A DNA stretch of 64,000 nucleotides from Ramlibacter sp. (GCA_016713005.1 JADJPY010000003.1:186001-250000); one strand, 5' to 3'. Positions 36,414 to 45,262 are shown, counted from the stretch's first letter. The notes: generated by a model from the sequence alone, not told the origin. Numbers and translations: made by a program.

Positions 36414-37145
36414 TCAGGGCACGGTGTCGGGCGCGGGTGCGCGGGCGAAGACGACGGCTGTGATGTGGCTGGCTCCGGCCTGACGCAGTTCGTCCGCCGC
36501 GGCATGCAGGGTGGCGCCGGTGGTCATCACGTCGTCCACCAGCACCAGGCGCTGACCGCGCACCGAACCCGCTTGTTCGGGCTCCAGCGCGAAGGCGCCC
36601 CTCACGTTGACCAGCCGCTGCGCCCGATTCAGCCCGGCCTGGGGCGGCGTCTCCCGCACGCGCAACAGCAACAGCGGGTCGCAGGGGCCGGCGCCCAGCC
36701 GACGTGCCAGCTCGTGCGACTGGTTGAAACCCCGCTCACGCAGCCGTTGCGGCGCCAGGGGCATGGGGACCACTCGGTCGGCCTGCCGCAGGGCCCCTGC
36801 AACCCCTGGGACGGCACGCATCAGGCCCGCCAGAGTGGCCGCCATCCCGGGCTGCGAGCGGTATTTGAACTGAGCGATGCAGTCCACCCAGGGCCAGGCG
36901 TAGTCCACGGCGGCCAGGCACGCGTCCAGCGGACCCGGGCGGACGCGGCAGGCGCCGCATATGGCGACGGGAGCCGCTGGCTCGGCGAGGGCGGGCAGGT
37001 CAGCGGCACAGCGCAGGCAGGCGCTGCGTGGCGGGGCATGGCGTGCCATGCAAGTGGCGCACACCGGCTGCGATGGCCAGGCGTGGCAGATCTGGCACTG
37101 GCTGGGAATCAGCCGGGCGGTGCGATGAAGAAATTCGAAGAGCAA
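36414..37145 (-). CDS. comF: ComF family phosphoribosyltransferase-like protein
   Basis: A 243-residue protein with an N-terminal double zinc ribbon (CQIC...CATC and CLRC...CGAC, residues 17-70) and a C-terminal PRTase domain with the loop LVLVDDVMTTGATL (residues 200-213) and the RERGFNQSHELARRL helix. ComF supports DNA uptake in competent bacteria; in non-competent species the role is unclear. It is divergent from the BioC-like gene with 45 bp between starts. Confidence 0.92.
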   Translation of the reverse strand: MLFEFLHRTARLIPSQCQICHAWPSQPVCATCMARHAPPRSACLRCAADLPALAEPAAPVAICGACRVRPGPLDACLAAVDYAWPWVDCIAQFKYRSQPGMAATLAGLMRAVPGVAGALRQADRVVPMPLAPQRLRERGFNQSHELARRLGAGPCDPLLLLRVRETPPQAGLNRAQRLVNVRGAFALEPEQAGSVRGQRLVLVDDVMTTGATLHAAADELRQAGASHITAVVFARAPAPDTVP

Positions 37146-37190
37146 ACGGGGCGCCGGGCAAGGTGGCGCCCGTCAATATACTCGCCGTGC

Positions 37191-38081
37191 ATGACCGATG
37201 AACGTCCCCCAACGATGGACCCAGTGGCCGCCCGCCGCTGGCAGGCGGCTGCGCACCAGTCTGCGCCCTGGTTGCACGAGGAAATCGGGCGGCGCATGGC
37301 GCAGCGCCTGGAGTGGATCCGGCTGAATCCCGCGTCCTGGGCCGACTGGCACCCGCTGGGCGGAGGGCTGGGCGCGCACGGGCTGGTGCAGGCGCGCTAC
37401 CCACGGGCGGCGTGCCACCTGGTGCCGGCATCGCCGCACGACCGGCCGGCCCTGGCGCGACTGGCCGACCCCTGGTGGACGTTGGCGCACTGGCGCCGCC
37501 CCCAGCCGGTGGTGGGGCTGCCCGCCGACGGCTCCATGCAGATGGTGTGGTCCAACATGGCGCTTCACATGGAGCACGAACCGGCCACCCTGATTGCCAG
37601 GTGGCACCGGGCGCTGGAGACCGATGGCTTCTTGATGTTCTCGGCGCTGGGACCGGATACGCTGCGCGAGTTGCGTGAGATCTATCAGGCGTCGGACTGG
37701 CCGCCGCCCTCCCATGCGTTTACAGACATGCACGACTGGGGCGACATGCTGGTGCGTGCGGGATTTGCCGAGCCTGTGATGGACATGGAGCGCATCACGC
37801 TCACGTTCTCCAGCCCCGTCCGGTTGATCGAGGAGCTGCGCACGCTCGGGCGCAACCTGTTTCCGGGGCGGTTCCAGGGGTTGCGCGGGCGGCAATGGAA
37901 GGCGGCGCTTGAGGCGGCTTTGGCGCAGCGTCAGGGAGAAGGGGTGTTGTCGCTGACGTTTGAAGTGATCTACGGCCATGCGCTGCGTCCCGCCCCCCGT
38001 CTGCCCGTCTCTGGCGGGGTTTCCGTGGAGGGGCTTCGCGAGGAATTGCGCAAAGTCAAGGCCGGGCGCCCGAATTCTTGA
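37191..38081 (+). CDS. BioC-like methyltransferase with degenerate SAM motif
   Basis: A 296-residue protein similar to malonyl-ACP O-methyltransferase BioC. Recognisable parts are the N-terminal MDPVAARRWQAAAHQSAPWLHEEIGRRMAQRL, then MQMVWSNMALHMEHEPATLIARWHRALETDGFLMFSALGPDTLRELR, and the C-terminal VRLIEELRTLGRNLFPGR. Motif I, normally LDLGCGTG, reads WHPLGGGLGAHG and lacks the acidic SAM contact, so catalysis by the usual mechanism is doubtful. A TATACT at 37177-37182 is a possible -10 very near the ATG. No bio genes are adjacent. Confidence 0.78.
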   Translation: MTDERPPTMDPVAARRWQAAAHQSAPWLHEEIGRRMAQRLEWIRLNPASWADWHPLGGGLGAHGLVQARYPRAACHLVPASPHDRPALARLADPWWTLAHWRRPQPVVGLPADGSMQMVWSNMALHMEHEPATLIARWHRALETDGFLMFSALGPDTLRELREIYQASDWPPPSHAFTDMHDWGDMLVRAGFAEPVMDMERITLTFSSPVRLIEELRTLGRNLFPGRFQGLRGRQWKAALEAALAQRQGEGVLSLTFEVIYGHALRPAPRLPVSGGVSVEGLREELRKVKAGRPNS

Positions 38082-38212
38082 GCGGCGGGCTTGACAGCGC
38101 CAGAAGGGCGCGCAAACCCCGCTACAATTTGGCTCCAGTCAGGCTGATACACCGTCCAGCGTCCGGAGCCGTTTTTTTCGGGCTCGCGGGCTGTTTTTTT
38201 GAGCATCACTCC

Positions 38213-38689
38213 GTGTCCAATCCGGTTTTCCGATTTGCAACTGTTCAGGGCCAGGGCATCCACTGGTTCCTCAAGCGGAATTGCTCGGTCACACCGGTCC
38301 AGTTGGGGTGGATGTACGCCTCGCTGGTCCTGGTGTCGATGGTGATCACGGCTTTCTTCTGGTCCATGGGTGCCAGGCTGGTCCTGCCGTTCGCCTTTGT
38401 CGAACTGGTGGCGGTGGCCCTCGCTTTCCTGGCGTACGCGCGACACGCGACGGATGGCGAACGAATTTCCCTGCAGGGAGCGCGGCTGGTGGTCGAGCTG
38501 GAGACGGCCGGACGCCTGTCGCGGGCCGAATTCAGCCGTGACCGGGTACGTGTTGAGCCCGCGGCGGGGGACCATTCGCTGATTGAGGTGTCCGGGCACG
38601 GGCGCACGATGTCGGTGGGGCGCTTTGTGCGCCCCGAGCTGCGTCCCGAACTGGCCCGCGAGTTGCGCATGGCATTGCGCGGGGCCTGA
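38213..38689 (+). CDS. DUF2244 membrane protein at the head of the cytochrome oxidase operon
   Basis: A 158-residue DUF2244 protein: a short N-terminus (FLKRNCSVTPVQLGWMYASL), two transmembrane helices (residues 25-70), and a C-terminal soluble domain ending VGRFVRPELRPELARELRMALRGA. The first in-frame start with the domain intact is GTG 38213; no ATG precedes the first helix in this frame except far upstream at 38078, in a region with poly-T runs. Genes of this family commonly precede ctaC in Burkholderiales, which suggests a role in oxidase biogenesis; this is inference. Confidence 0.78.
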   Translation: MSNPVFRFATVQGQGIHWFLKRNCSVTPVQLGWMYASLVLVSMVITAFFWSMGARLVLPFAFVELVAVALAFLAYARHATDGERISLQGARLVVELETAGRLSRAEFSRDRVRVEPAAGDHSLIEVSGHGRTMSVGRFVRPELRPELARELRMALRGA

Positions 38690-38754
38690 CAAACGTTTAT
38701 GCACCCGCCAACCTGATTTGAATCCGAGATTGAGGCAAACGAGAAGTGAACACG

Positions 38755-39921
38755 ATGAAAACCATCTCTAACTGGCTGTCCTGGATCACCGCAGCCGCGG
38801 GTGCGTGGGCAAGCACGGCAGCCTGGGCGGTCAAGGACCTGCCGGGCGGCCCGGCCGTCAACCAGCTCAACCTGCATCCTGCGGTCACCAAGATCGCCGA
38901 AGAACAGGCCTGGCTGCACTGGTTCATGCTGATCCTGTGCACGGTGATTTTCGTGGCCGTGTTTGCGGTCATGTTCTATTCGATCTGGAAGCACCGCAAG
39001 TCGGTTGGCCACAAGCCGGCCAATTTCCACGAGTCGGTCACGGTCGAGATCATCTGGACGATCGTGCCTTTCATCATCGTGATCCTGATGGCCCTGCCGG
39101 CCACCAAGGTGCTGGTGGCCCAGAAGGACACCACCAACGCCGACCTGACCATCAAGGCCACTGGTTACCAGTGGAAATGGGGGTACGACTACCTCAAGGG
39201 CGAGGGCGAGGGCATCGCGTTCATTTCTTCCCTGGACAGCTCTCACCGTGCCATGTCGGACAGCGGCGCCAAGGGCGTTGTTCCTGACGACTACCTGCTG
39301 AAGGTGGACAACCCCCTGGTGGTCCCGGTGGGTCGCAAGGTCCGCATCATCACCACCGCCAACGACGTGATTCACGCCTGGATGGTGCCCGCCTTCGGTG
39401 TCAAGCAGGATGCCATCCCCGGTTTTGTGCGTGACACCTGGTTCCGCGCCGAGAAGACCGGTGACTTCTACGGCCAGTGCGCCGAACTGTGCGGCAAGGA
39501 ACACGCCTACATGCCCATCCACGTCAAGGTGGTGTCCGATCAGGACTACGCCAAGTGGGTCGACGCCGAAAAGAAGAAGCTGGCGGCCAAGGCGGATGAC
39601 CCCTCCAAGGTGTGGACACTCGCCGATCTGGCGGCCCGCGGCGAAAAGGTCTATGCGGGCAACTGCGCGGCCTGCCACCAGGCCAGCGGCAAGGGCGCCG
39701 GCGCGATCAAGCCCATTGATGGTTCCGCTGTGGCGCTGGACGCCGACAAGGGCAAGATGATTGCGGTGCTGCTCAACGGCCAGAACAACGGCGCGATGCC
39801 TGCATGGAAGCAGCTCAGCGACACCGAGATCGCTGCCGTGATCACCTACACCAAGAACAACTGGTCCAACAAGACAGGCCAGTTGGTCCAGCCCGCCGAT
39901 GTCAAGGCCGCGCGCAACTGA
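38755..39921 (+). CDS. ctaC: cytochrome c oxidase subunit II with fused cytochrome c domain
   Basis: A 388-residue subunit II of the aa3-type oxidase. It has a signal peptide, two transmembrane helices (WFMLILCTVIFVAVFAVMFY and IIWTIVPFIIVILMALPA), and a periplasmic cupredoxin domain whose CuA ligands lie in HAWMVPAFGV and CAELCGKEHAYMPI. A C-terminal c-type heme domain with CAACH (at about residue 302) makes it a caa3-like subunit that takes electrons from soluble cytochromes. ATG 38755 is preferred over GTG 38746, three codons earlier. It is followed 38 bp later by ctaD. Confidence 0.96.
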   Translation: MKTISNWLSWITAAAGAWASTAAWAVKDLPGGPAVNQLNLHPAVTKIAEEQAWLHWFMLILCTVIFVAVFAVMFYSIWKHRKSVGHKPANFHESVTVEIIWTIVPFIIVILMALPATKVLVAQKDTTNADLTIKATGYQWKWGYDYLKGEGEGIAFISSLDSSHRAMSDSGAKGVVPDDYLLKVDNPLVVPVGRKVRIITTANDVIHAWMVPAFGVKQDAIPGFVRDTWFRAEKTGDFYGQCAELCGKEHAYMPIHVKVVSDQDYAKWVDAEKKKLAAKADDPSKVWTLADLAARGEKVYAGNCAACHQASGKGAGAIKPIDGSAVALDADKGKMIAVLLNGQNNGAMPAWKQLSDTEIAAVITYTKNNWSNKTGQLVQPADVKAARN

Positions 39922-39959
39922 GCGCCGCACGCACGAACAGAATTGAGAAGGATCACGAC

Positions 39960-41588
39960 ATGAGCGCAGTTCTCGACCCGCACGGACACGCCGGCCACGC
40001 ACACGACGACGACCACGACCACGCGCCCACCGGCTGGCGCAGGTGGGTGTTTGCCACAAACCACAAGGACATCGGGACGCTGTACCTGCTGTTCGCCTTC
40101 ACCATGCTGATGCTGGGCGGGGTGCTGGCGCTGCTGATCCGAGCCGAGCTGTTCCAGCCCGGCCTGCAGGTCGTCAACCCCGAGCTGTTCAACCAGCTGA
40201 CCACCATGCACGGGGTCATCATGGTGTTCGGCGCGATCATGCCGGCCTTCGTGGGTTTCGCCAACTGGATGATTCCGATGCAGATCGGCGCAGCGGACAT
40301 GGCGTTCGCGCGGATGAACAATTTCAGCTTCTGGCTGCTGATCCCCGCTGGCGTCATGGTGGCGGGCTCGTTCTTCATGCCGGGTGGCGCACCTGCCGCC
40401 GGATGGACGTTCTACGCCCCGCTGACGCTGCAGATGGGCCCGAGCATGGACGCGGGCATTTTTGCGCTGCACATCATGGGTGCCAGCTCCATCATGGGCT
40501 CGATCAACATCATCGTGACCATCCTCAACATGCGCGCCCCGGGCATGACGCTGATGAAGATGCCGATGTTCTGCTGGACCTGGCTGATCACGGCCTATTT
40601 GCTGATCGCGGTGATGCCGGTGCTCGCTGGCGCGATCACCATGACGCTGACGGACCGCCACTTTGGCACCAGCTTCTTCAACCCCGCGGGTGGCGGTGAC
40701 CCGGTGATGTTCCAGCACATCTTCTGGTTCTTCGGACACCCCGAGGTCTACATCATGATCTTGCCGGCGTTCGGCATCATCAGCCAGATCGTGCCGGCGT
40801 TCAGCCGCAAGAAGCTGTTCGGCTACGCCTCCATGGTGTATGCCACCAGCTCCATCGCGATCCTGAGCTTCATCGTCTGGGCGCACCACATGTTCACCAC
40901 CGGCATGCCGGTGACGGGCCAGTTGTTTTTCATGTACGCCACGATGCTGATTGCGGTGCCGACCGCCGTGAAGATCTTCAACTGGATCGCCACCATGTGG
41001 CAGGGGTCGATGACCTTTGAAACACCGATGCTCTTTGCCGTGGGTTTCATTTTTGTGTTCACCATGGGCGGCTTCACCGGCCTGATCCTGGCCATGGCTC
41101 CGATTGACATCCAGTTGCAGGACACCTACTACGTCGTCGCGCATTTCCACTATGTGCTGGTGGCGGGTTCCCTGTATGCCCTGTTTGCCGGCTACTACTA
41201 CTGGGCCCCGAAGTGGACCGGCGTGATGTACAACGAGACGCGGGGCAAGATCCATTTCTGGTGGTCGCTGATTGCCTTCAACGTCACCTTCTTCCCGATG
41301 CACTTCCTGGGCCTGGCCGGCATGCCACGCCGGTACGCCGACTACCCGATGCAGTTTGCCGATTTCAACGCCATTGCGTCCGTGGGTGCGTTCTTCTTCG
41401 GGATCGCCCAGGTGTACTTCTTCCTGTTCATCGTGTTGCCCACGATGATGGGCAAGGGCGAGAAGGCCCCGCAGAAGCCGTGGGAAGGCGCCGAAGGCCT
41501 CGAATGGGAACTGCCCTCACCCGCACCTTTCCACACCTTTGAGACGCCGCCCAAGCTGGACGCGACGGCGACCCGCGTCATCGGCTGA
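39960..41588 (+). CDS. ctaD: cytochrome c oxidase subunit I
   Basis: A 542-residue catalytic heme-copper oxidase subunit with 12 helices. Ligands for heme a and the heme a3/CuB centre are seen in TMHGVIM, HPEVYIMILPAFGI (with the His-Tyr pair), WAHHMFTTGMP, and HFHYVLV. The DxxxxN...E K/D-channel residues are consistent with the A-family. The first 25 residues are His/Asp-rich (HGHAGHAHDDDHDHA), possibly copper-binding. ATG 39960 follows GAGAAGG. Confidence 0.97.
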   Translation: MSAVLDPHGHAGHAHDDDHDHAPTGWRRWVFATNHKDIGTLYLLFAFTMLMLGGVLALLIRAELFQPGLQVVNPELFNQLTTMHGVIMVFGAIMPAFVGFANWMIPMQIGAADMAFARMNNFSFWLLIPAGVMVAGSFFMPGGAPAAGWTFYAPLTLQMGPSMDAGIFALHIMGASSIMGSINIIVTILNMRAPGMTLMKMPMFCWTWLITAYLLIAVMPVLAGAITMTLTDRHFGTSFFNPAGGGDPVMFQHIFWFFGHPEVYIMILPAFGIISQIVPAFSRKKLFGYASMVYATSSIAILSFIVWAHHMFTTGMPVTGQLFFMYATMLIAVPTAVKIFNWIATMWQGSMTFETPMLFAVGFIFVFTMGGFTGLILAMAPIDIQLQDTYYVVAHFHYVLVAGSLYALFAGYYYWAPKWTGVMYNETRGKIHFWWSLIAFNVTFFPMHFLGLAGMPRRYADYPMQFADFNAIASVGAFFFGIAQVYFFLFIVLPTMMGKGEKAPQKPWEGAEGLEWELPSPAPFHTFETPPKLDATATRVIG

Positions 41589-41599
41589 GGATTGCAGAC

Positions 41600-41710
41600 A
41601 TGACGCCCGAGCAAAAGAAGGCCAACCTGCGCACGGCATTGGTGCTGGCGTCTGTGGCTGCGGTGTTCCTGGCGGGATTTTTCGCCAAGATCATCCTGCT
41701 GGGCCGGTAG
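41600..41710 (+). CDS. cytochrome oxidase small assembly protein (36 aa)
   Basis: A 36-residue single-helix protein: MTPEQKKANLRTALVLASV, then a hydrophobic stretch ending AKIILLGR. It lies between ctaD and ctaG with 11- and 13-bp gaps and the same strand. Small proteins of this size and place are known in Burkholderiales aa3 operons. A KKANLRT basic face before the helix suggests a cytoplasmic N-terminus. Its existence rests on position, start context and hydrophobicity. Confidence 0.75.
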   Translation: MTPEQKKANLRTALVLASVAAVFLAGFFAKIILLGR

Positions 41711-41723
41711 TCCGGGACGAGCC

Positions 41724-42341
41724 ATGGGCGCACATCGCGAAAACCTCCGGATGGTTGGCAAGCTGGCCGTGGTGACGGTTGGCATGTTTGCTTTCGGCTA
41801 TGCGCTCGTGCCGATGTACAAGGCCATCTGCGAGATGACGGGCATCAACATCCTGTCCCTGTCTGAACGGCAGGTGCCCGGCAATGGTGTCGCCGGACGC
41901 GATGCGCGCGGCGCAGCCGCCAATACGCAAGTCGATACCAGCCGCACCATCACCGTGGAGTTTGACGCGAACTCGCGTGGCCCGTGGGAGTTCCGGCCCG
42001 CGCAACGTTCGGTGCAGGTGCATCCCGGACAGCTGACCACCGTGATGTACGAGTTCCAGAACGTGCAGAACCGCCGCATGGCAGCGCAGGCCATTCCCAG
42101 CTATGCGCCGCGGCAGGCCGCAGCCCATTTCAACAAGCTCGAGTGCTTCTGCTTCAACCAGTACACGCTGGAGCCCGGCGAAAAGAAGCTCTGGCCCGTG
42201 GCGTTCGTCATCGATCCGAAGCTGTCGAAAGACGTCACCACCATCACCCTGTCCTACACGTTCTTCGAGGTCGGGGGCAAGACGCCCGCAGCGCCAACGG
42301 CCGATGCCGCAGGCCGTGTGACCGCCGAATCCCGCACATGA
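41724..42341 (+). CDS. ctaG: cytochrome c oxidase assembly protein CtaG/Cox11
   Basis: A 205-residue Cox11 copper chaperone that delivers copper to the CuB site of subunit I. It has one N-terminal transmembrane helix (residues 11-31) and a periplasmic immunoglobulin-like domain with the copper ligands CFCF in NKLECFCFNQYTLEPGE. Other family marks are EFDANSRGPWEFRPAQ and MPVAFVIDP-like VAFVIDPKLSKD. Its stop overlaps the next start by 4 bp. Confidence 0.95.
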   Translation: MGAHRENLRMVGKLAVVTVGMFAFGYALVPMYKAICEMTGINILSLSERQVPGNGVAGRDARGAAANTQVDTSRTITVEFDANSRGPWEFRPAQRSVQVHPGQLTTVMYEFQNVQNRRMAAQAIPSYAPRQAAAHFNKLECFCFNQYTLEPGEKKLWPVAFVIDPKLSKDVTTITLSYTFFEVGGKTPAAPTADAAGRVTAESRT

Positions 42342-42559
42342 ACCAGCCCGTCCAAGACAACCAGGCGCAGCCGCAGGCCTCGTTCCTGCGCACGGTGCGC
42401 GCCGTCGCCTGGTCCTTTGTCGGTATCCGAAAAGGAAGCGAATACCGCAAGGATCTCGCCTCCGTCAACCCGTTTCACGTGATCGCAGTTGGCCTTGCCG
42501 GCGCAGCCCTGCTGGTGCTGGCGCTGGTCGCGCTGGTCAATTGGGTGGTGGCGCGCTAG
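42338..42559 (+). CDS. DUF2970 small membrane protein
   Basis: A 73-residue protein with the DUF2970 core SFLRTVRAVAWSFVGIRKGSEYRKDLASVNPFHVIAVGL followed by a single C-terminal transmembrane helix. Genes of this family recur between ctaG and ctaE in betaproteobacteria; function unknown. It starts at ATG 42338 overlapping the ctaG stop (ATGA). Confidence 0.88.
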   Translation: MNQPVQDNQAQPQASFLRTVRAVAWSFVGIRKGSEYRKDLASVNPFHVIAVGLAGAALLVLALVALVNWVVAR

Positions 42560-42605
42560 CGTTGCCAGCCCTCACGCCTAGTTTGAGAGAGATACAGGAG
42601 AAGCA

Positions 42606-43487
42606 ATGAGTTCCACCGCACACGGCACCACCCCGCACTACTTCGTGCCCCAGCCTTCACGCCATCCAGCCATGGCGGCGCTCGGGATATTCTTCCTGTT
42701 CTTCGGGGCAGGTCAGTGGATCAATGGAGCCGACTGGGGCAAGTGGTCCCTGGCGCTGGGTCTGGTGGTTTGGCTGGGCGTGCTGTACCAGTGGTTCCGT
42801 GATGCCGTGAGCGAAAGCGAAGGCGGTCTGTACAGCCACAAGATCGACATTTCGTTCCGCTGGAGCATGAGCTGGTTCATCTTCTCCGAGGTGATGTTCT
42901 TCGGCGCATTTTTCACCGCACTCTGGTGGACACGTGCCCACTCGGTGCCGATGCTGGGCAGCCTTGAGAACGCACTGCTCTGGCCCGATTTCAAGGCGGT
43001 CTGGCCGAGCATTGCCGCTGGTGCCACCGCTTCGCCTGCAGGCATCGTGGAGCCTTTCCAGACGATGGGCCCTTTCTGGTTGCCCACGATCAATACCGCT
43101 TTGCTGCTCACATCGGGCGTGACCCTGACCATTGCCCACCATGCACTTCGGGAGAACCACCGCGGCAAGACGATCGCTTTCATGTGGGCCACCGTGGCGC
43201 TGGGCATCATCTTCCTCTGTGTGCAGGGCTATGAGTATGCGCACGCCTACAGCGACCTCAACCTCAAGCTGTCGTCGGGCGTGTATGGCTCGACATTCTT
43301 CATGCTGACGGGTTTCCACGGCTTTCACGTGTTCGTGGGCATGCTGATGCTGCTGTTCATCACGCTGCGCCTGATGAAGGGCCACTTCACACCCGACAAG
43401 CATTTCGGCTTCGAGGGCGCCGCCTGGTACTGGCACTTCGTGGACGTGGTCTGGCTTGGCCTGTACATCCTGGTGTACTGGATGTGA
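42606..43487 (+). CDS. ctaE: cytochrome c oxidase subunit III
   Basis: A 293-residue subunit III with seven helices. Typical segments are HPWPxxG-like HPAMAALGIFFLFFGAGQW, FRWSMSWFIFSEVMFFGAFFTALWW, and GFHGFHVFVGMLMLLFITLRL near the C-terminus, ending AAWYWHFVDVVWLGLYILVYW. It stabilises the proton-uptake side of the oxidase. It closes the first half of the operon before a strong terminator. Confidence 0.96.
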   Translation: MSSTAHGTTPHYFVPQPSRHPAMAALGIFFLFFGAGQWINGADWGKWSLALGLVVWLGVLYQWFRDAVSESEGGLYSHKIDISFRWSMSWFIFSEVMFFGAFFTALWWTRAHSVPMLGSLENALLWPDFKAVWPSIAAGATASPAGIVEPFQTMGPFWLPTINTALLLTSGVTLTIAHHALRENHRGKTIAFMWATVALGIIFLCVQGYEYAHAYSDLNLKLSSGVYGSTFFMLTGFHGFHVFVGMLMLLFITLRLMKGHFTPDKHFGFEGAAWYWHFVDVVWLGLYILVYWM

Positions 43488-43500
43488 GCTCGCAGGCCAT

Positions 43501-43528
43501 GAAAAAAGCGCCGCGAGGCGCTTTTTTT
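43501..43528. terminator. bidirectional intrinsic terminator after ctaE
   Basis: Arms AAAAAAGCGCC and GGCGCTTTTTTT around a GCGA loop. The A-tract on one side and T-tract on the other serve both ctaE and the convergent DUF2909 gene. Confidence 0.9.
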
Positions 43529-43550
43529 GTTTGGAGCTCCGGCCGGTGCG

Positions 43551-43772
43551 TCAGCGTCCGACAGGCAACCCGGTGGGCTTCAGGTAACCGAACTTCCAGG
43601 CCAGCAGGACGCATACAAAAAGCAGGACCGAGAATCCCACACGGAACGCCAGTGCCCGCGCCATGCTGCTGCTTTTTGCCTTGCCGTCGCGGCCATCCTT
43701 CATCATGAAGTACAACGCCGCCCCCAGGCTGCCCAGGATGGCGGCAAACGCCAGCATGACGAGGTATTTCAT
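43551..43772 (-). CDS. DUF2909 twin-transmembrane protein
   Basis: A 73-residue protein with two hydrophobic helices (residues 3-23 and 44-64) joined by a basic linker (KDGRDGKAKSSSMARALAFR), matching the DUF2909/'twin transmembrane protein' family found beside SURF1 in many proteobacterial oxidase clusters. It lies on the opposite strand, divergent from SURF1 with 51 bp between starts. It is probably an oxidase assembly helper, by context. Confidence 0.82.
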   Translation of the reverse strand: MKYLVMLAFAAILGSLGAALYFMMKDGRDGKAKSSSMARALAFRVGFSVLLFVCVLLAWKFGYLKPTGLPVGR

Positions 43773-43823
43773 GTCCACGATTATCGCGGTTCGCCAGGCC
43801 CGCCCGCGTGACGGGGGTACACG

Positions 43824-44573
43824 GTGACACGTTTGCACCGCTGGCGTTTCGGGTTGACCACCGCTGCCGCGACGGCCGGCGTGTTGGTGACCTGCGCGCT
43901 GGGGATCTGGCAGCTTTCTCGTGCGGCTGACAAACTGGCCTTGCAGGCCGGGATCGAGGCCAGCCGCGCCGCTCCGTTGCTGGTGAATGGAGACCTTGCG
44001 GACCTGCGGGATGCGCGGGCCGCCCAGCATCGGCCAGTGCGCTTGCGGGGGCGCTGGATCGGGCCATGGACCGTGTATCTGGACAACCGGCCCATGAGCG
44101 GCCGTGTGGGCTTTTATGTGGTGACGCCGCTGGAGCTCGAAGGCAGCGGCGCGGTGGTGCTCGTGCAGCGTGGCTGGGCGCCGCGCAACTTTGTGGACCG
44201 GGCCGTATTGCCGGCGATCCAGACACCGGCGGGCGCGGTGCAGATTGAAGGACGGATGGCGCTGGCTCCCGCACGCCTGTATGAGTTGCCAGGTGCCGGC
44301 GCGCCACTGCAGCAGCAGGGGTTTGCCGTGATCCGGCAAAATCTCGACCTCGGCGCATTTGCAGCCGAGACCCGTTTGCCACTGACCGGCTTCACGGTGC
44401 TGCAGACCGGTCCGGCTTCCGAGGGGTTGCAACGCGACTGGCCCCAGCCCGCTGCCGGCGTGGACAAGCACTACGGCTATGCATTTCAATGGTTCGGCCT
44501 GGCCGGGCTGATACTCGTCCTGTATGTCTGGTTCCAATTCATCGCCGCCCGTCGACACGCCCGCCGCTCCTGA
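43824..44573 (+). CDS. SURF1 family cytochrome oxidase biogenesis protein
   Basis: A 249-residue SURF1/Shy1 protein with two transmembrane helices at the ends and a periplasmic loop. Motifs are LGIWQLSRAADK, VRLRGRW..PWTVYLDNRP, GFYVVTPLEL, VLVQRGWAPRNF, and the C-terminal KHYGYAFQWFGLAGLILVLYVWF. SURF1 aids heme a insertion into subunit I. It starts with GTG 43824. The 3' end overlaps the next gene by 50 bp, an unusually long overlap. Confidence 0.94.
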   Translation: MTRLHRWRFGLTTAAATAGVLVTCALGIWQLSRAADKLALQAGIEASRAAPLLVNGDLADLRDARAAQHRPVRLRGRWIGPWTVYLDNRPMSGRVGFYVVTPLELEGSGAVVLVQRGWAPRNFVDRAVLPAIQTPAGAVQIEGRMALAPARLYELPGAGAPLQQQGFAVIRQNLDLGAFAAETRLPLTGFTVLQTGPASEGLQRDWPQPAAGVDKHYGYAFQWFGLAGLILVLYVWFQFIAARRHARRS

Positions 44574-45258
44574 CGAGCCGTTGGGCCTGACCGTCTACGA
44601 CCTGCCCAGCCCGCAGGCTTCGGTGGCTGTGGACGCGGGACGCACGGCGCGCGGCCGCATCCGCATGCTGGCGGTGTTGCTGGTGTGCGCTGCGCCGGTG
44701 ATAGCGTCCTATTTCACCTACTACGTCGTCCGTCCGGAAGGGCGCCGAAATTATGGTGAACTGGTGCAACCCCAGCGGCCGCTTCCGCCTTTGGCTGCCA
44801 CGCAGCAGGATGGCCAGATAACGCCGCTGACAGCCCTCAAGGGCCAGTGGCTGCTGGTCAGTGTCTCTGGCGCGGGCTGCGACGCCGCCTGTGCCAAGCA
44901 TTTGTACCTGCAACGCCAGCTGCGCGAGGCGCTGGGCAAGGACAAGGACCGGCTCGACCGTGTCTGGCTCATCACCGACTCGGCGCCCCTCGCTCCCGGC
45001 GTTCAGGCTGCGCTGGCGTCCAGCACCGTGCTGCGCGTTGACGCGACGGCGCTGGCCCAATGGCTGCAGCCGGCTGCGGGCCGGCAGCTCTCGGATCACC
45101 TCTACCTGGTCGACCCGCTGGGCAACTGGATGATGAGGTTTCCGGCCATCGATTTCGCGATCTCTCCGGTGGACACGGTCTCTGCCGCAAAAATCAAGCG
45201 CGACCTGGAGCGGCTGATGCGCGCTGCGGCATCGTGGGACACGGCGGGCCGGCCCTGA
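44524..45258 (+). CDS. Sco-like thioredoxin-fold membrane protein of the oxidase cluster
   Basis: A 244-residue protein with one transmembrane helix (residues 48-68, MLAVLLVCAAPVIASYFTYYVV) and a periplasmic domain of thioredoxin/Sco type: LKGQWLLVSVSGAGCDAACAKHLYLQRQLREALGKDKDR, with a Cx3C pair (GCDAACAK) like the copper-binding CxxxC of Sco. No distal His as in true Sco is obvious. Similar genes lie between SURF1 and ctaA in Comamonadaceae. A role in copper or thiol handling for CuA is inferred. ATG 44524 lies inside surf1. Confidence 0.75.
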   Translation: MSGSNSSPPVDTPAAPDEPLGLTVYDLPSPQASVAVDAGRTARGRIRMLAVLLVCAAPVIASYFTYYVVRPEGRRNYGELVQPQRPLPPLAATQQDGQITPLTALKGQWLLVSVSGAGCDAACAKHLYLQRQLREALGKDKDRLDRVWLITDSAPLAPGVQAALASSTVLRVDATALAQWLQPAAGRQLSDHLYLVDPLGNWMMRFPAIDFAISPVDTVSAAKIKRDLERLMRAAASWDTAGRP

Positions 45259-45262
45259 CACC

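Noticed and set aside
38091..38128. TTGACA at 38091 with TACAAT at 38123 as a sigma70 promoter for the oxidase operon
   Set aside because: The spacing is 26 bp instead of 16-18, so the two hexamers cannot form one promoter; only the TACAAT is kept as a weak hint.
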